Shown here: positions 32,617-43,467 of the stretch, piece after piece
Layout of the letters: every line of letters begins with the position of its first letter
Numbering within the stretch: the stretch's first letter is position 1
DNA from: Streptomyces fumanus
GTDB lineage: Bacteria > Actinomycetota > Actinomycetes > Streptomycetales > Streptomycetaceae
Assembly: GCF_014655295.1 (NCBI RefSeq)
Contig: NZ_BNBI01000006.1
Coordinates: 62,001 to 126,000 of the forward strand
Reading direction: 5' to 3'
Length of the DNA: 64,000 nt
Notes under the pieces: generated by a model
Databases searched by the model: none
Told to the model about the DNA's origin: nothing
Seen by the model: the letters and a program-made list of their open reading frames with translations, nothing else
Program-made: the position numbers and the translations under genes

Positions 32617-33885
32617 ATGGACGTGAACGCGGCGGTCGCCGCAGCGGCAGCGATCGCCGGAGTGCTCACCGGTGTCATCGCCATGCTGGCGTTCCGCTGG
32701 AGCGAGCGCGAGCAGCGGCGCCCCACCCGCACCTCGCTGCACACGGACCCGGTGCTTCCGCCGGGCGTGGACACCGTCCTGTCGGTGCTCAGGTCCTCCG
32801 CCGTCGTGCTCGACGAGGCGGACGCCGTGGTCAAGGCCAGCTCGGCGGCGTACGCCCTCGGACTGGTCCGCGGCGGCAAGCTGGCCGTGGAGCCGATGCT
32901 CCAGATGGCCCGGGACACCCGGCGCGACGGCGAGATACGGCAGGTGGAGCTGGACCTGCCGCGCCGCGGCACCGGGCGCGGGGAGGCCCTGGCGGTCTCC
33001 GCGCGGGTCGCGCCGCTGGGCTCCCGGCTGGTGCTGCTGCTGGTGGAGGACCTCACCGAGGCCCGCCGGATCGAGGCGGTCCGGCGGGACTTCGTCGCCA
33101 ATGTGAGCCATGAGCTGAAGACGCCGGTCGGCGCGCTCTCGCTGCTCTCCGAGGCGGTGATGGACGCCTCCGACGACCCCGAGGCGGTCCAGCGGTTCGC
33201 CGGGCGGATGCAGATCGAGGCCACCCGGCTGACCAACCTGGTCCAGGAGCTGATCGACCTCTCCCGGGTGCAGAACGACGACCCGCTGGAGGACGCCGAA
33301 CCGGTCCGGGTCGACGAACTGGTCGCCGAGGCCATCGACCGGTGCCGGCACGCGGCGGGCACCAAGCAGATCACCATGGCGGCCGGCGGTACTGCCGACC
33401 TGTTCGTGCACGGCAACCGGGGGCAGCTCGCCGCCGCGCTGGGCAACCTGGTCGAGAACGCCGTCAACTACTCGCCCGCCCGTACCCGCGTCGGCATCGC
33501 GGCCCGCCGGGTCAGCGCCCCGGGCGGCGACCTGATCGAGATCGCCGTGACCGACCAGGGCATCGGGATATCCGACAAGGACAAGGAGCGCATCTTCGAA
33601 CGCTTCTACCGCGTCGACCCCGCCCGGTCCCGCGCGACCGGGGGCACCGGCCTCGGTCTGGCGATCGTCAAGCACGTGGTCGCCTCGCACGGCGGGGAGA
33701 TCACGGTGTGGAGCGCCGAGAACCAGGGCTCCACCTTCACCCTGAAACTGCCCGAGGCGGGCTCGTCCCGTGACCGCGCGCGGCACCGATCCGACCGCTC
33801 CCCACTCGCCGACCCCGGCGACCGGCGGTCCTCCCCCCACACTTCCCCGTACGAAACGCTTCCCGCCCCGGAGGTCCTTCCGTGA
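32617..33885 (+). CDS. phoR: Phosphate sensor histidine kinase PhoR
   Basis: 422 residues. One N-terminal membrane helix (AAVAAAAAIAGVLTGVIAML), a PAS-like region (about 45-145), HisKA with NVSHELKTPVGALSLLSEAV (His165), and HATPase_c with NLVENAVNYSPARTRVGIAA, TDQGIGISDKDKERIFERFY and GGTGLGLAIVKHVVASHGGE. ATG 32617 lies 7 nt after a TAACCT -10-like hexamer (32605-32610) and lacks a Shine-Dalgarno sequence, suggesting a leaderless message. It phosphorylates PhoP under phosphate limitation. Its stop overlaps the phoP start (GTGA). Confidence 0.95.
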   Translation: MDVNAAVAAAAAIAGVLTGVIAMLAFRWSEREQRRPTRTSLHTDPVLPPGVDTVLSVLRSSAVVLDEADAVVKASSAAYALGLVRGGKLAVEPMLQMARDTRRDGEIRQVELDLPRRGTGRGEALAVSARVAPLGSRLVLLLVEDLTEARRIEAVRRDFVANVSHELKTPVGALSLLSEAVMDASDDPEAVQRFAGRMQIEATRLTNLVQELIDLSRVQNDDPLEDAEPVRVDELVAEAIDRCRHAAGTKQITMAAGGTADLFVHGNRGQLAAALGNLVENAVNYSPARTRVGIAARRVSAPGGDLIEIAVTDQGIGISDKDKERIFERFYRVDPARSRATGGTGLGLAIVKHVVASHGGEITVWSAENQGSTFTLKLPEAGSSRDRARHRSDRSPLADPGDRRSSPHTSPYETLPAPEVLP

Positions 33886-34562
33886 CCCGTGTGCTCGTCG
33901 TCGAGGACGAGGAGTCCTTCTCCGACGCCCTGTCGTACATGCTCCGCAAGGAGGGCTTCGAGGTCGCCGTGGCGACCACCGGGCCCGACGGACTCGACGA
34001 GTTCGAGCGCAACGGCGCCGACCTCGTCCTCCTCGACCTGATGCTGCCCGGCCTGCCGGGCACCGAGGTGTGCCGGCAACTGCGCGGCCGCTCCAACGTC
34101 CCCGTGATCATGGTGACCGCCAAGGACAGCGAGATCGACAAGGTGGTCGGCCTGGAGATAGGGGCCGACGACTACGTCACCAAGCCGTTCTCCTCCCGTG
34201 AACTGGTCGCCCGTATCCGCGCCGTACTGCGCCGCCGCGGCGAGCCCGAGGAGGTCACCCCCGCCGCGCTGGAGGCCGGCCCGGTCCGGATGGACGTCGA
34301 CCGGCACGTGGTCACCGTCTCCGGCTCCAAGGTCGACCTGCCGCTGAAGGAGTTCGACCTGCTGGAGATGCTGCTGCGCAACGCCGGGCGGGTGCTGACC
34401 CGGATGCAGCTCATCGACCGGGTCTGGGGCGCGGACTACGTCGGTGACACCAAGACCCTCGACGTGCACGTCAAGCGGCTGCGCGCCAAGATCGAGCCGG
34501 ACCCGGGCGCCCCGCGCTACCTGGTCACGGTCCGCGGTCTCGGCTACAAGTTCGAGCCGTAG
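33882..34562 (+). CDS. phoP: Phosphate response regulator PhoP
   Basis: 226 residues, OmpR family. Receiver domain with EDEES, LVLLDLMLPGLPGTEV (phosphoacceptor Asp52), IMVTAKDSEIDKVVGL and YVTKPFSSRELVARIRAVLR. The winged-helix domain has KEFDLLEMLLRNAGRVLTRM, WGADYVGDTKTLDVHVKRLR and VRGLGYKFEP. It activates phosphate-scavenging genes and represses nitrogen and antibiotic genes in Streptomyces. It starts with GTG inside the phoR stop. A strong bidirectional hairpin follows 79 bp downstream. Confidence 0.97.
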   Translation: MTRVLVVEDEESFSDALSYMLRKEGFEVAVATTGPDGLDEFERNGADLVLLDLMLPGLPGTEVCRQLRGRSNVPVIMVTAKDSEIDKVVGLEIGADDYVTKPFSSRELVARIRAVLRRRGEPEEVTPAALEAGPVRMDVDRHVVTVSGSKVDLPLKEFDLLEMLLRNAGRVLTRMQLIDRVWGADYVGDTKTLDVHVKRLRAKIEPDPGAPRYLVTVRGLGYKFEP

Positions 34563-34640
34563 GCCGGCCGGCGGCGAAGACGGCGAGGTCCCTCGGACCG
34601 GCGAGCGCCGCGCACCGCCGCCGTCCGCCGTCCGATCCGC

Positions 34641-34680
34641 GCCGAAGGGCGGGGCCTGTGTGCAGGCCCCGCCCTTCGGC
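34641..34680. terminator. Bidirectional terminator between phoP and lipoprotein gene
   Basis: GCCGAAGGGCGGGGCCTG (34641-34658) pairs perfectly with 34663-34680 across a 4-nt loop, an 18-bp stem between two convergent genes. Confidence 0.85.
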
Positions 34681-34717
34681 GTGCGGTGGATACGGCGGCT
34701 CAGCGGCCGGAGGCCCC

Positions 34718-35422
34718 TCAGTGGCCGGAGTCCTCCTCGTCGGCCTCGTCGGCCGAGGCGCTCGCGGAGGCTGCGTCGGTCGGGGTGGCCGAGGCGGAGG
34801 ACTTGTCGCCGGAGGCGCCGGACTCGCCGTCGCCCTGCCGCTCGGAGGTCTCCTCGTCCGGGGAGGCGCTGGAGGTCGAGGGGTCCTTGGAGGCTTCCGG
34901 CGTGGTCGGCGCCTCGCTCGGGCCCCACTCGGTGAAGTAGTGCTCGGCCGGGACGACGAACGCCTTCAGCGACACGTCACCGGTCTTGCTGAAGGTGAAG
35001 GTGATCTTCTGGGCGTTGCCGTCCCGGACCGCTTCCCGGCTGCTGGGCAGCGTGGCGGAGGCGTTGTCCTTGCCGCCGAGGATCAGGGAGCCGCCGGCCG
35101 GGATGGTCAGGTCCTTGCCCTTGGCGGGCTTCAGCTCGGCGGTCTTGCCGGTGCCGTCGACCCGGATGGACTCCAGCGTCTGGGCGCTGCGGCCGCCGTT
35201 GAAGACGGTGGCGGAGATGGCGGCCGGGCCGGTCGACTCCAGGTCGGGCTGGGTGATGACGATCGCGTTCTGGACCTTGATGTCACCGACGGTCGTCGCC
35301 GCGTTGTCCGGCTTGATCTCCAGGGTCTGGGCGTTGTTGCCGGCCCCGCAGGCGGTGAGCGGGAGAAGAGAGAACGCGATGGCGGCGGCGGCGAGGGCGC
35401 CGCGTCGAAGGCTGCTGCTCAC
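34718..35422 (-). CDS. Secreted lipoprotein of unknown function
   Basis: 234 residues. A lipobox signal peptide (LAAAAIAFSLLPLTACGAGN, Cys about residue 22) anchors the protein outside the membrane. The folded part (TLEIKPDNAATTVGDIKVQN, VITQPDLESTGPAAISATVF, LTIPAGGSLILGGKDNASAT) is a copper-chaperone-like beta sandwich of the DUF461 sort. The C-terminal 70 residues are Ser/Glu/Asp-rich and disordered. GTG 35422 is the best start, with AAGGAG upstream at a longish distance; longer in-frame starts add non-conserved residues. Confidence 0.8.
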   Translation of the reverse strand: MSSSLRRGALAAAAIAFSLLPLTACGAGNNAQTLEIKPDNAATTVGDIKVQNAIVITQPDLESTGPAAISATVFNGGRSAQTLESIRVDGTGKTAELKPAKGKDLTIPAGGSLILGGKDNASATLPSSREAVRDGNAQKITFTFSKTGDVSLKAFVVPAEHYFTEWGPSEAPTTPEASKDPSTSSASPDEETSERQGDGESGASGDKSSASATPTDAASASASADEADEEDSGH

Positions 35423-35737
35423 GGCGGCGGCAACTCCTTGACTCGTGCGAGGCGGCGGCACGGATAAAGCCGCCCTAAGTGATGGTCAGCGGCCTTAGGT
35501 TATCGACCCGTTCCCGCGCCGCCGCACCCGACCCTCCCCCTGAGGGCCCGGCTTAGCCCGGCAGGCGGTAGGCGCGGGGTGACGGGGTGTCCGCACGGTC
35601 GCCCGGACCCGGCGGCGGCGGCCGGCGGGACGCGCCGGGCGGGAGCGCCGCCCGCCCGTCATTCCCATAACAACACCCGGCATACGCGTGACCGTGCACA
35701 CACATATTTTCCGTGAAGGAATGCGCGCGTGGCCAAT

Positions 35738-35779
35738 AATTGATCACCGATGGCCGGTCCCAGCGTGTCGTGATCAATT
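35738..35779. promoter_or_regulatory. TGATCA-containing inverted repeat upstream of carD
   Basis: AATTGATCAC (35738-35747) and GTGATCAATT (35770-35779) are perfect 10-bp inverted arms spaced by 22 bp, in the 656-bp gap (35423-36078) between the lipoprotein gene and carD. The gap has no other supported feature; small ORFs there look spurious. Confidence 0.4.
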
Positions 35780-36078
35780 CAGGAATCGGCCGGAAGCCCG
35801 CTCCGGGCGCCGAACGGAGTAGCGGAAGTCGCACGTATGGAACCGGACATATGGGGATGTTCGACCGCTCGGCTGGGTCTCCGGACGTGTGTAACGTACG
35901 CGTTTCTGCCGCCCCGGACAGCCGCTCCGACCTGCGATTACCTTCTTCCGGACGGCGCGCGAAGCACGTTCCGGTCGCTGTTGTCAAGCCCCGAGATATG
36001 CCCTGACCTGCGAAAACGCCATTCAGAAGACGCCGTATCCGTGTTACCCTGGATAGCCACGGAAGGGGTACCTGTCAC

Positions 36079-36561
36079 ATGACGTTCAAGGTTGGCGACA
36101 CCGTGGTCTATCCCCATCACGGGGCCGCGCTGATCGAGGCCATCGAAACTCGCCAGATCAAAGGCGTGGACAAGACCTACTTGGTGCTGAAGGTCGCCCA
36201 GGGTGACCTGACGGTACGTGTGCCAGCGGACAATGCGGAGTTCGTCGGCGTGCGTGATGTGGTCGGTCAGGACGGGCTGGACCGGGTCTTCGAGGTGCTG
36301 CGCGCGCCGTACGCCGAGGAGCCCACGAACTGGTCGCGCCGCTACAAGGCAAACCTGGAGAAGCTCGCCTCCGGCGACGTCATCAAGGTCGCGGAAGTCG
36401 TACGTGACCTGTGGCGCCGTGAGCGCGAGCGCGGACTCTCCGCAGGTGAGAAGCGCATGCTCGCCAAGGCCCGGCAGATCCTGGTGAGCGAGCTGGCCCT
36501 GGCGGAGAACACCAATGAGGACAAGGCGGAGGCCCTGCTCGACGAGGTGCTCGCCTCCTGA
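36079..36561 (+). CDS. carD: CarD family RNA polymerase-binding regulator
   Basis: 160 residues. The N-terminal RNAP-interacting Tudor-like domain is [20 protein letters not shown] and [20 protein letters not shown]. The C-terminal helical DNA-binding domain has [40 protein letters not shown] and [20 protein letters not shown], with the conserved Trp. It stabilises open promoter complexes, notably at rRNA promoters. GGAAGGGG precedes ATG 36079. Confidence 0.96.
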   Translation: MTFKVGDTVVYPHHGAALIEAIETRQIKGVDKTYLVLKVAQGDLTVRVPADNAEFVGVRDVVGQDGLDRVFEVLRAPYAEEPTNWSRRYKANLEKLASGDVIKVAEVVRDLWRRERERGLSAGEKRMLAKARQILVSELALAENTNEDKAEALLDEVLAS

Positions 36562-36857
36562 CGCGAGGCGTGCCACCCGCTCCGGTCCACCATCAGAAGC
36601 TGGTGCGCCACCGGAACCGGTACAGCACGTGAAATGCCGCGGTGCCCGATGACGTCTTTGCCGTCGCCGGGCGCTGCGGCATGTCCATACCCGGACGTGG
36701 TCCGTACGCTCCTCCCGGGGAAGCCCCCGGGTCCTGCGGTGCCGGGCCGGGCGACAGGCTCGACCAGGGTCACGGAAAGGGTCCGGTCAGGGCGTCGCGC
36801 CCGGCACTCCCAGGGCCATACCCACGCCGGACCAGCACACAAACCTGACAGGAACCG

Positions 36858-37634
36858 ATGTCTGACGTTTCCCGTCCCTCGCCCGCGGATGCCCCCGCGC
36901 ACGCCGCCCCGGGGGCCCGTACCGCCGTCGTGATCCCCGCGGCCGGCCGGGGCGTACGCCTCGGGCCGGGCGCCCCCAAAGCGCTGCGCACGCTCGGCGG
37001 TACGCCGATGCTCGTCCACGCCGTCCGGGCGATGGCCGCCTCCCGCGCGGTCTCCCTGGTCGTCGTGGTGGCACCGCCCGACGGGGCCACCGAGGTCAAG
37101 AGCCTGCTCGCCGCCCACTCCCTGCCCGAGCGCACCGACGTCACCGTCGTCCCCGGCGGCGCCTCCCGCCAGGAGTCCGTACGCCTCGGGCTGGACGCGC
37201 TGCCGCCGGAGTACGACGTCGTCCTGGTGCACGACGCGGCCCGGCCGCTGGTGCCCGTCGACACCGTGGACTCCGTGATCGAGGCGGTCCGCGCGGGCGC
37301 GCCCGCGGTGGTGCCGGCGCTGCCGCTCGCCGACACGGTCAAGGAGGTCGAGCCGGCCGGTACGCCCGGCGAGCCGGAGCCCGTGCTGGGCACCCCGGAG
37401 CGGGCCAGGCTGCGGGCGGTGCAGACCCCCCAGGGGTTCGACCGCGCGGTGCTGGTCCGGGCGCACGCGACGGTGACCGAGAACGTCACCGACGACGCGA
37501 GCATGGTCGAGCAGCTCGGGCTGACGGTGGTGGCCGTGCCGGGGCACGAGGAGGCGTTCAAGGTCACCCGGCCGCTGGACCTGGTGCTGGCCGAGGCGGT
37601 CCTGGCGCGCAGGAGGCTCAACGATGGCTTCTGA
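36858..37634 (+). CDS. ispD: 2-C-methyl-D-erythritol 4-phosphate cytidylyltransferase
   Basis: 258 residues. Third step of the MEP isoprenoid pathway: CTP plus MEP gives CDP-ME. Nucleotide-binding [76 protein letters not shown] and [20 protein letters not shown] are all present. AGGAA precedes ATG 36858. It overlaps the ispF start by 11 bp. Confidence 0.97.
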   Translation: MSDVSRPSPADAPAHAAPGARTAVVIPAAGRGVRLGPGAPKALRTLGGTPMLVHAVRAMAASRAVSLVVVVAPPDGATEVKSLLAAHSLPERTDVTVVPGGASRQESVRLGLDALPPEYDVVLVHDAARPLVPVDTVDSVIEAVRAGAPAVVPALPLADTVKEVEPAGTPGEPEPVLGTPERARLRAVQTPQGFDRAVLVRAHATVTENVTDDASMVEQLGLTVVAVPGHEEAFKVTRPLDLVLAEAVLARRRLNDGF

Positions 37635-38139
37635 CGCCCTCACCGGGACGCCGCTGCCCCGGGTCGGGATCGGCACCGACATCCACGCCTTCGAGGACGG
37701 GCGCGAGCTGTGGTGCGCCGGGCTGAAGTGGGAGGGGGAGGGGACCGGGCTGGCCGGCCACTCCGACGCGGACGTGGTCGCGCACGCCGCCTGCAACGCG
37801 CTGTTCTCCGCCGCCGGGCTCGGTGACCTCGGGCAGCACTTCGGGACCGGGCGCCCGCAGTGGTCGGGCGCGTCGGGCGTGACCCTGCTGACCGAGGCGG
37901 CGCGGATCGTGCGCGCGGCCGGCTTCGAGATCGGCAACGTGGCCGTGCAGGTCGTCGGCCCCCGGCCCAAGATCGGCAAGCGGCGGGCCGAGGCGGAGGC
38001 GGTGCTGTCCGAGGCCGCGGGAGCACCGGTGACCGTGTCGGGCGCGACCACGGACGGGCTCGGCTTCCCCGGGCGCGGCGAGGGCCTGATGGCCGTCGCC
38101 ACGGCCCTGGTCGTCCAGACGGCCCCGCCCGGCGAGTAA
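37624..38139 (+). CDS. ispF: 2-C-methyl-D-erythritol 2,4-cyclodiphosphate synthase
   Basis: 171 residues. Converts CDP-ME 2-phosphate to cyclic diphosphate with loss of CMP. Zinc-site residues lie in [14 protein letters not shown] (Asp-x-His) and [35 protein letters not shown], and [20 protein letters not shown] at the C terminus, complete the family. Translationally coupled to ispD by an 11-bp overlap. ispE is not in the window. Confidence 0.97.
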   Translation: MASDALTGTPLPRVGIGTDIHAFEDGRELWCAGLKWEGEGTGLAGHSDADVVAHAACNALFSAAGLGDLGQHFGTGRPQWSGASGVTLLTEAARIVRAAGFEIGNVAVQVVGPRPKIGKRRAEAEAVLSEAAGAPVTVSGATTDGLGFPGRGEGLMAVATALVVQTAPPGE

Positions 38140-38266
38140 TACGTCCCGCCCCCGCCCGGCGAGTAGTACGCCCGCCCCGCCCCCGCCCCGGACGGCTATG
38201 TCACGAAACCGTGGCCCTTCCGGACGCGGGGGCGGGGCACAGGCGGTGGACCACTACCCTGGAGGC

Positions 38267-39664
<1,398 letters not shown>

Positions 39665-39765
39665 CCCCCGCTTGATCGACTGTGCCGTCCGGGCCGCCGG
39701 GCGGCACACTGCATAAGACGTAACACCCCGCGAGGGACCCCACACGAGAGCGAGACACGTAACTC

Positions 39766-40707
39766 ATGGCCGCGAACAACCGCCGCATGTCCGGCAAGAA
39801 GGGCGCGCAGGTCGGCAGCGGCGGCAAGCGACGCCGGGGCCTGGAGGGCAAGGGGCCCACGCCCCCCGCCGAGATGCGCAAGGGACACGCCAAGCAGCGC
39901 GCCGCCAACGCCAAGGTCCGCCGCACCACCGGACGCGCGCAGGCCCGGCGCGGCGGCGGCCGCAGCACCTCCGAGCTGGTCGTCGGCCGCAACCCGGTCG
40001 TCGAGGCGCTCCGCGAGGGCGTGCCCGCCAGCACGCTGTACGTCCAGCAGTTCATCGACAACGACGAGCGGGTCCGCGAGGCGCTCCAGTTGGCCGCCGA
40101 GCGCGGCGGGATCAACCTCATGGAGGCGCCCCGCCCCGAGCTGGACCGGATGACCAACGGCCTCAACCACCAGGGCCTGGTCCTCCAGGTCCCGCCGTAC
40201 GAGTACGCCCACCCCGAGGACCTCCTCGACGCCGCCGCCGACGAGGGCCAGGACCCGCTGATCGTCGCCCTGGACGGGGTGACCGACCCGCGCAACCTCG
40301 GTGCCGTCGTCCGCTCCGTCACCGCCTTCGGCGGCCACGGTGTCGTCGTGCCCGAGCGGCGCGCCGCCGGGATGACCGCCGGCGCCTGGAAGACCTCGGC
40401 CGGCACCGCCGCCCGTACGCCCGTCGCCCGCGCCACCAACCTGACCCGCGCCCTGGAGCAGTACCAGAAGGCCGGCCTCGTGGTGGTCGGCCTGGCCGCC
40501 GACGGAGAGGTCGAGCTGGGCGACCTGGAGGCCCTGGACGGGCCGGTCGTCATCGTCGTCGGCAGCGAGGGCAAGGGCCTGTCCCGGCTGGTCGGCGAGA
40601 CCTGCGACTTCCGGGTCCGCATCCCGATGCCGGGCGGCGCCGAGTCGCTCAACGCCGGGGTCGCGGCGGGCGTCGTGCTCTACGAGGCGGCCCGCCGGCG
40701 GTCCTGA
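39766..40707 (+). CDS. rlmB: 23S rRNA 2'-O-ribose methyltransferase RlmB (TrmH family)
   Basis: 313 residues. A basic, Gly/Lys-rich N-terminal extension (1-60) precedes an L30e-like substrate-binding domain ([20 protein letters not shown]) and the SPOUT catalytic domain with motif 1 [20 protein letters not shown], motif 2 [17 protein letters not shown] and motif 3 [20 protein letters not shown] forming the SAM knot. Methylates 23S rRNA, by homology at G2251. It follows cysS by 101 bp. Confidence 0.93.
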   Translation: MAANNRRMSGKKGAQVGSGGKRRRGLEGKGPTPPAEMRKGHAKQRAANAKVRRTTGRAQARRGGGRSTSELVVGRNPVVEALREGVPASTLYVQQFIDNDERVREALQLAAERGGINLMEAPRPELDRMTNGLNHQGLVLQVPPYEYAHPEDLLDAAADEGQDPLIVALDGVTDPRNLGAVVRSVTAFGGHGVVVPERRAAGMTAGAWKTSAGTAARTPVARATNLTRALEQYQKAGLVVVGLAADGEVELGDLEALDGPVVIVVGSEGKGLSRLVGETCDFRVRIPMPGGAESLNAGVAAGVVLYEAARRRS

Positions 40708-40807
40708 CCCGGCATCCGGCGCGGGAGCGGAACAACCCTGATCTTGACGCGGTCCGGACAGATCGGGGCGGTCAAGGCAGTGTCCTAACGTCACGTCACT
40801 CGGTTAG

Positions 40808-42538
40808 ATGAGTGTGGACACCAGAACACCCCGCACTCCCACGGGGGACCGCTCGTCGGGAATCGACGACGCTCCCGCGCTGAGCATGGTGAAGGTGCCG
40901 AGCGATCCGGCCCAGGTCATCGTCAACCACGCGAGTTTCCGCGTGCAGTTGGGGGCCTCGACGGGCCGGACCCGGTCCCCGCGGATCGCCCGGCACCTGA
41001 GCGCCACCCAGGACCCCGCCCGCGTCCCCGCCGCCCCCGCGCCCGCCCGCCGCCGGGCCGTCGTCTGGAGCGGCCGGTCCGCCCCCGACGACACCGGTGC
41101 CCACCGGCTGCTGCAGGCCGTGCGGGCCGGAGCGGGCCGGCCCGCCGAGGACCCGGCCACGGACCCGGCCGCCGACCCCGGCGCCACCCAGGTCATCCCC
41201 CGCGTCGGGCCCCCCGGCGGCTACGGCGGCCACGACGACCCGCTCACCACCCAGACCCTCGAAACCCCCGTCGTCGGCGCCCAGCGCACCCACGGCAGCC
41301 CCGACGGCACCCGGCTGCTGCCCGCCATGCGCACCGTCACCGGCGCCTACGACGAGCCCGCCTACCCCGGCGAGCACTACGCGGCCGACCCCGACCTCGA
41401 CGACTACGACGACCTCGACGACGACACCGACCCCGACGGCGGCGGCCGCACCGCCGACGACCCCGCCCGGCACGCCTACTACCCCGGCCGCCGCATGAAC
41501 CTCGGCGTGGTCCTGCTGCCGCTGCGCGTCTTCCTCGGCTGCATCTCCACCTACGCCGGCATGGGCAAGCTCTGCGACCCCGTCTACTTCGACGGCGGCG
41601 AGCGCGGCTCCATGGTCAAGTGGCTCAACACCCTGCACCCCTGGGAAGTGGCCGAACCCCTGCGGCAGTTCGCGCTCGCCCACCCCGTCGGCTCCGGCCT
41701 GGTCATCGCCTTCCTCCAGGTCATCGTCGGGGTGCTGACCGTGCTGGGCTGCTGGCAGCGGGTCGCCGCCGTCATCGGCGCCGGCCTCTCGGCCGCGCTG
41801 CTGCTCACCGTGAGCTGGAAGAGCGTCCCCGCCTACGACGCGCCCGACATCATCTACCTGGCCGCCTGGTCCCCGCTGATCATCGCCGGGGCCCCGGTGT
41901 ACTCCGTCGACGGCCGGCTCGCCGGGGGCGCCTGGCGGCGGCTCGGTCCCCGTGCCGACCTGTGGGACCTGCGCCGGTACGTGCTGCGCCGGGGCGCCCT
42001 CGTCACCTTCCTGGTCACCGGCGTCACCCTCCTGGTGGGCTCGCTGCTCGGCGGCGCGGTGCGGGACGCCGACCGGATCGTCGTCCCCGGGCCCGGCGAG
42101 TCCCCGCGCAACGAACTGCCGGGTTCCCCGCTGCCCCAGGAGCCCGGCGAGCGCCGGTCCAGCAGCCCGGCGGCGACCGCCTCGCCCAGCCAGGGCGCGA
42201 CCGCCGGCACCACCGGCCCCGACGGCGCCACGGCGACCGCCCCCGGCAGCACCCGCGAGACCGGCGGCACCGCCACCGCCGGTACGCCCAGCGAGACCCA
42301 GGGCAGCACGGGCGGCGGCCAGACCCCGCCCCGGCAGACCGCGCCGGCCCAGCAGGCCCCGAGCAGCAGCGCCGGGCCCACCGGCACCGGCGGCAGCACC
42401 GGGGGCGGCACCACCGGCGGCGGTGGCAGCGGCACCAGCGGCGGCGGCAGCGGCTCCGGGACCGGCACGGGCAGCGGCGACGGCGGCGGGGCGACCGACC
42501 CCGGCCGGCCCGGCCTGGTGGGGGGCCTGCTGGGCTAG
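40808..42538 (+). CDS. DoxX family membrane protein with disordered flanks
   Basis: 576 residues. Residues 1-230 are mostly disordered, with a run rich in Asp and Tyr (LDDYDDLDDDTDPDGGG). About 235-420 is a DoxX-like membrane domain: VVLLPLRVFLGCISTYAGMG, GSGLVIAFLQVIVGVLTVLG, AAVIGAGLSAALLLTVSWKS and a later helix FLVTGVTLLVGSLLGGAV. The last 140 residues are Gly/Ser/Thr/Pro low complexity, probably extracytoplasmic. DoxX proteins are linked to thiol or redox processes. The long tails are unusual and specific to this Streptomyces group. ATG 40808 is used. Confidence 0.8.
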   Translation: MSVDTRTPRTPTGDRSSGIDDAPALSMVKVPSDPAQVIVNHASFRVQLGASTGRTRSPRIARHLSATQDPARVPAAPAPARRRAVVWSGRSAPDDTGAHRLLQAVRAGAGRPAEDPATDPAADPGATQVIPRVGPPGGYGGHDDPLTTQTLETPVVGAQRTHGSPDGTRLLPAMRTVTGAYDEPAYPGEHYAADPDLDDYDDLDDDTDPDGGGRTADDPARHAYYPGRRMNLGVVLLPLRVFLGCISTYAGMGKLCDPVYFDGGERGSMVKWLNTLHPWEVAEPLRQFALAHPVGSGLVIAFLQVIVGVLTVLGCWQRVAAVIGAGLSAALLLTVSWKSVPAYDAPDIIYLAAWSPLIIAGAPVYSVDGRLAGGAWRRLGPRADLWDLRRYVLRRGALVTFLVTGVTLLVGSLLGGAVRDADRIVVPGPGESPRNELPGSPLPQEPGERRSSSPAATASPSQGATAGTTGPDGATATAPGSTRETGGTATAGTPSETQGSTGGGQTPPRQTAPAQQAPSSSAGPTGTGGSTGGGTTGGGGSGTSGGGSGSGTGTGSGDGGGATDPGRPGLVGGLLG

Positions 42539-42545
42539 CGCCCCT

Positions 42546-42622
42546 GCGCCCGGCGGGTCAGCGCCCCGCGCCCGGCGGGTCGGCGCCCCCGTGCCCGGCG
42601 GGTCGGCGCCCCCGCGCCCGAC
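42546..42622. repeat. 22-23 bp tandem repeat
   Basis: Three copies of gcgcccggcgggtcggcgcc(ccc) at 42546-42567, 42568-42590 and 42591-42613, plus a partial fourth, lie directly after the DoxX gene and before the terminator. Confidence 0.85.
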
Positions 42623-42624
42623 GC

Positions 42625-42660
42625 GAAGGGGGCCCGCACCGACCGGTGCGGGCCCCCTTC
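42625..42660. terminator. Bidirectional terminator
   Basis: GAAGGGGGCCCGCACC pairs perfectly with GGTGCGGGCCCCCTTC (16-bp stem, 4-nt loop) between the convergent DoxX and nucleotidyltransferase genes. Confidence 0.85.
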
Positions 42661-42699
42661 TCTCCGTATGCCAGGGGTGTTTCAGATGCCAGGGGTGGT

Positions 42700-43434
42700 T
42701 CAGCGGGCGAGGGCGGCCAGTTCCTTCGCGGCCTCCGTCAGGTCCTTCGCGGTGTCGATCGCCCGCCAGTAGGAGCCCTGCGGGATCGGGAAACCGGCGA
42801 GCCTGCGCTCCCGGGCCAGCCGCGGGAACGTCGACCGCTCGTGGTCACCGCGCTCCGGCAGCAGCGCGGCGAACGCGGGCGAGAAGACGTACACGCCCGC
42901 GTTGATCTCGAAGGTCGACGGGGGCGCCTCGATGAAGTCGCTGATGTGCCCGAAGCCGTCCGTCTGCACCGCGCCCCAGGGCAGCCGGGGCCGGGCCAGG
43001 GCGAGGGTCGCGACGGCGTCCCGCTCGGTGTGGAAGTCGGCCATGTCGCGCAGCGAGAAACGGGTCCAGATGTCCCCGTTGGTGGCGTACCAGGGCCGGT
43101 CCGGGTGCGGCAGGTGCGCGGCGGCGTACCGCAGGCCGCCGCCGCGGCCGAGGGGCTCGGTCTCCACGACCGTGGTGACGGAGAGGGGCAGGTCGGCGGT
43201 CTCCAGCCACTTCTGCAGCACCTCGGCGAGATGGCCGCAGGAGACCACCACGTCGGTCACGCCCTCGTCGGCCAGCCAGGCGAGCTGATGGCCGATGATC
43301 GGCGTCCCCGTACCGGGGATCTCGACCATCGGCTTGGGCCGGTCGTCGGTGTACGGACGCAGCCGGGAACCCTGTCCGCCGGCCAGGACGACGGCCTGGA
43401 CGGGGCGGCGGGACGCAACGCTCGGATCGGTCAT
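42700..43434 (-). CDS. NDP-sugar pyrophosphorylase-like nucleotidyltransferase
   Basis: 244 residues. AVVLAGGQGSRLRPYTDDRP is the GxGxRL nucleotide-binding signature, followed by KPMVEIPGTGTPIIGHQLAW, TEPLGRGGGLRYAAAH, WYATNGDIWTRFSLRDMADF with the metal-binding Asp, and FEINAGVYVF. It should transfer NMP to a sugar-1-phosphate. Sugar unknown; resembles mannose-1-phosphate guanylyl- or glucose-1-phosphate transferases. The stop region is an 18-bp tandem duplication (42668-42685, 42686-42703). Confidence 0.88.
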   Translation of the reverse strand: MTDPSVASRRPVQAVVLAGGQGSRLRPYTDDRPKPMVEIPGTGTPIIGHQLAWLADEGVTDVVVSCGHLAEVLQKWLETADLPLSVTTVVETEPLGRGGGLRYAAAHLPHPDRPWYATNGDIWTRFSLRDMADFHTERDAVATLALARPRLPWGAVQTDGFGHISDFIEAPPSTFEINAGVYVFSPAFAALLPERGDHERSTFPRLARERRLAGFPIPQGSYWRAIDTAKDLTEAAKELAALAR

Positions 43435-43467
43435 GCCCGAACTGTACGTGGCCGCCCCCGCACGGGA

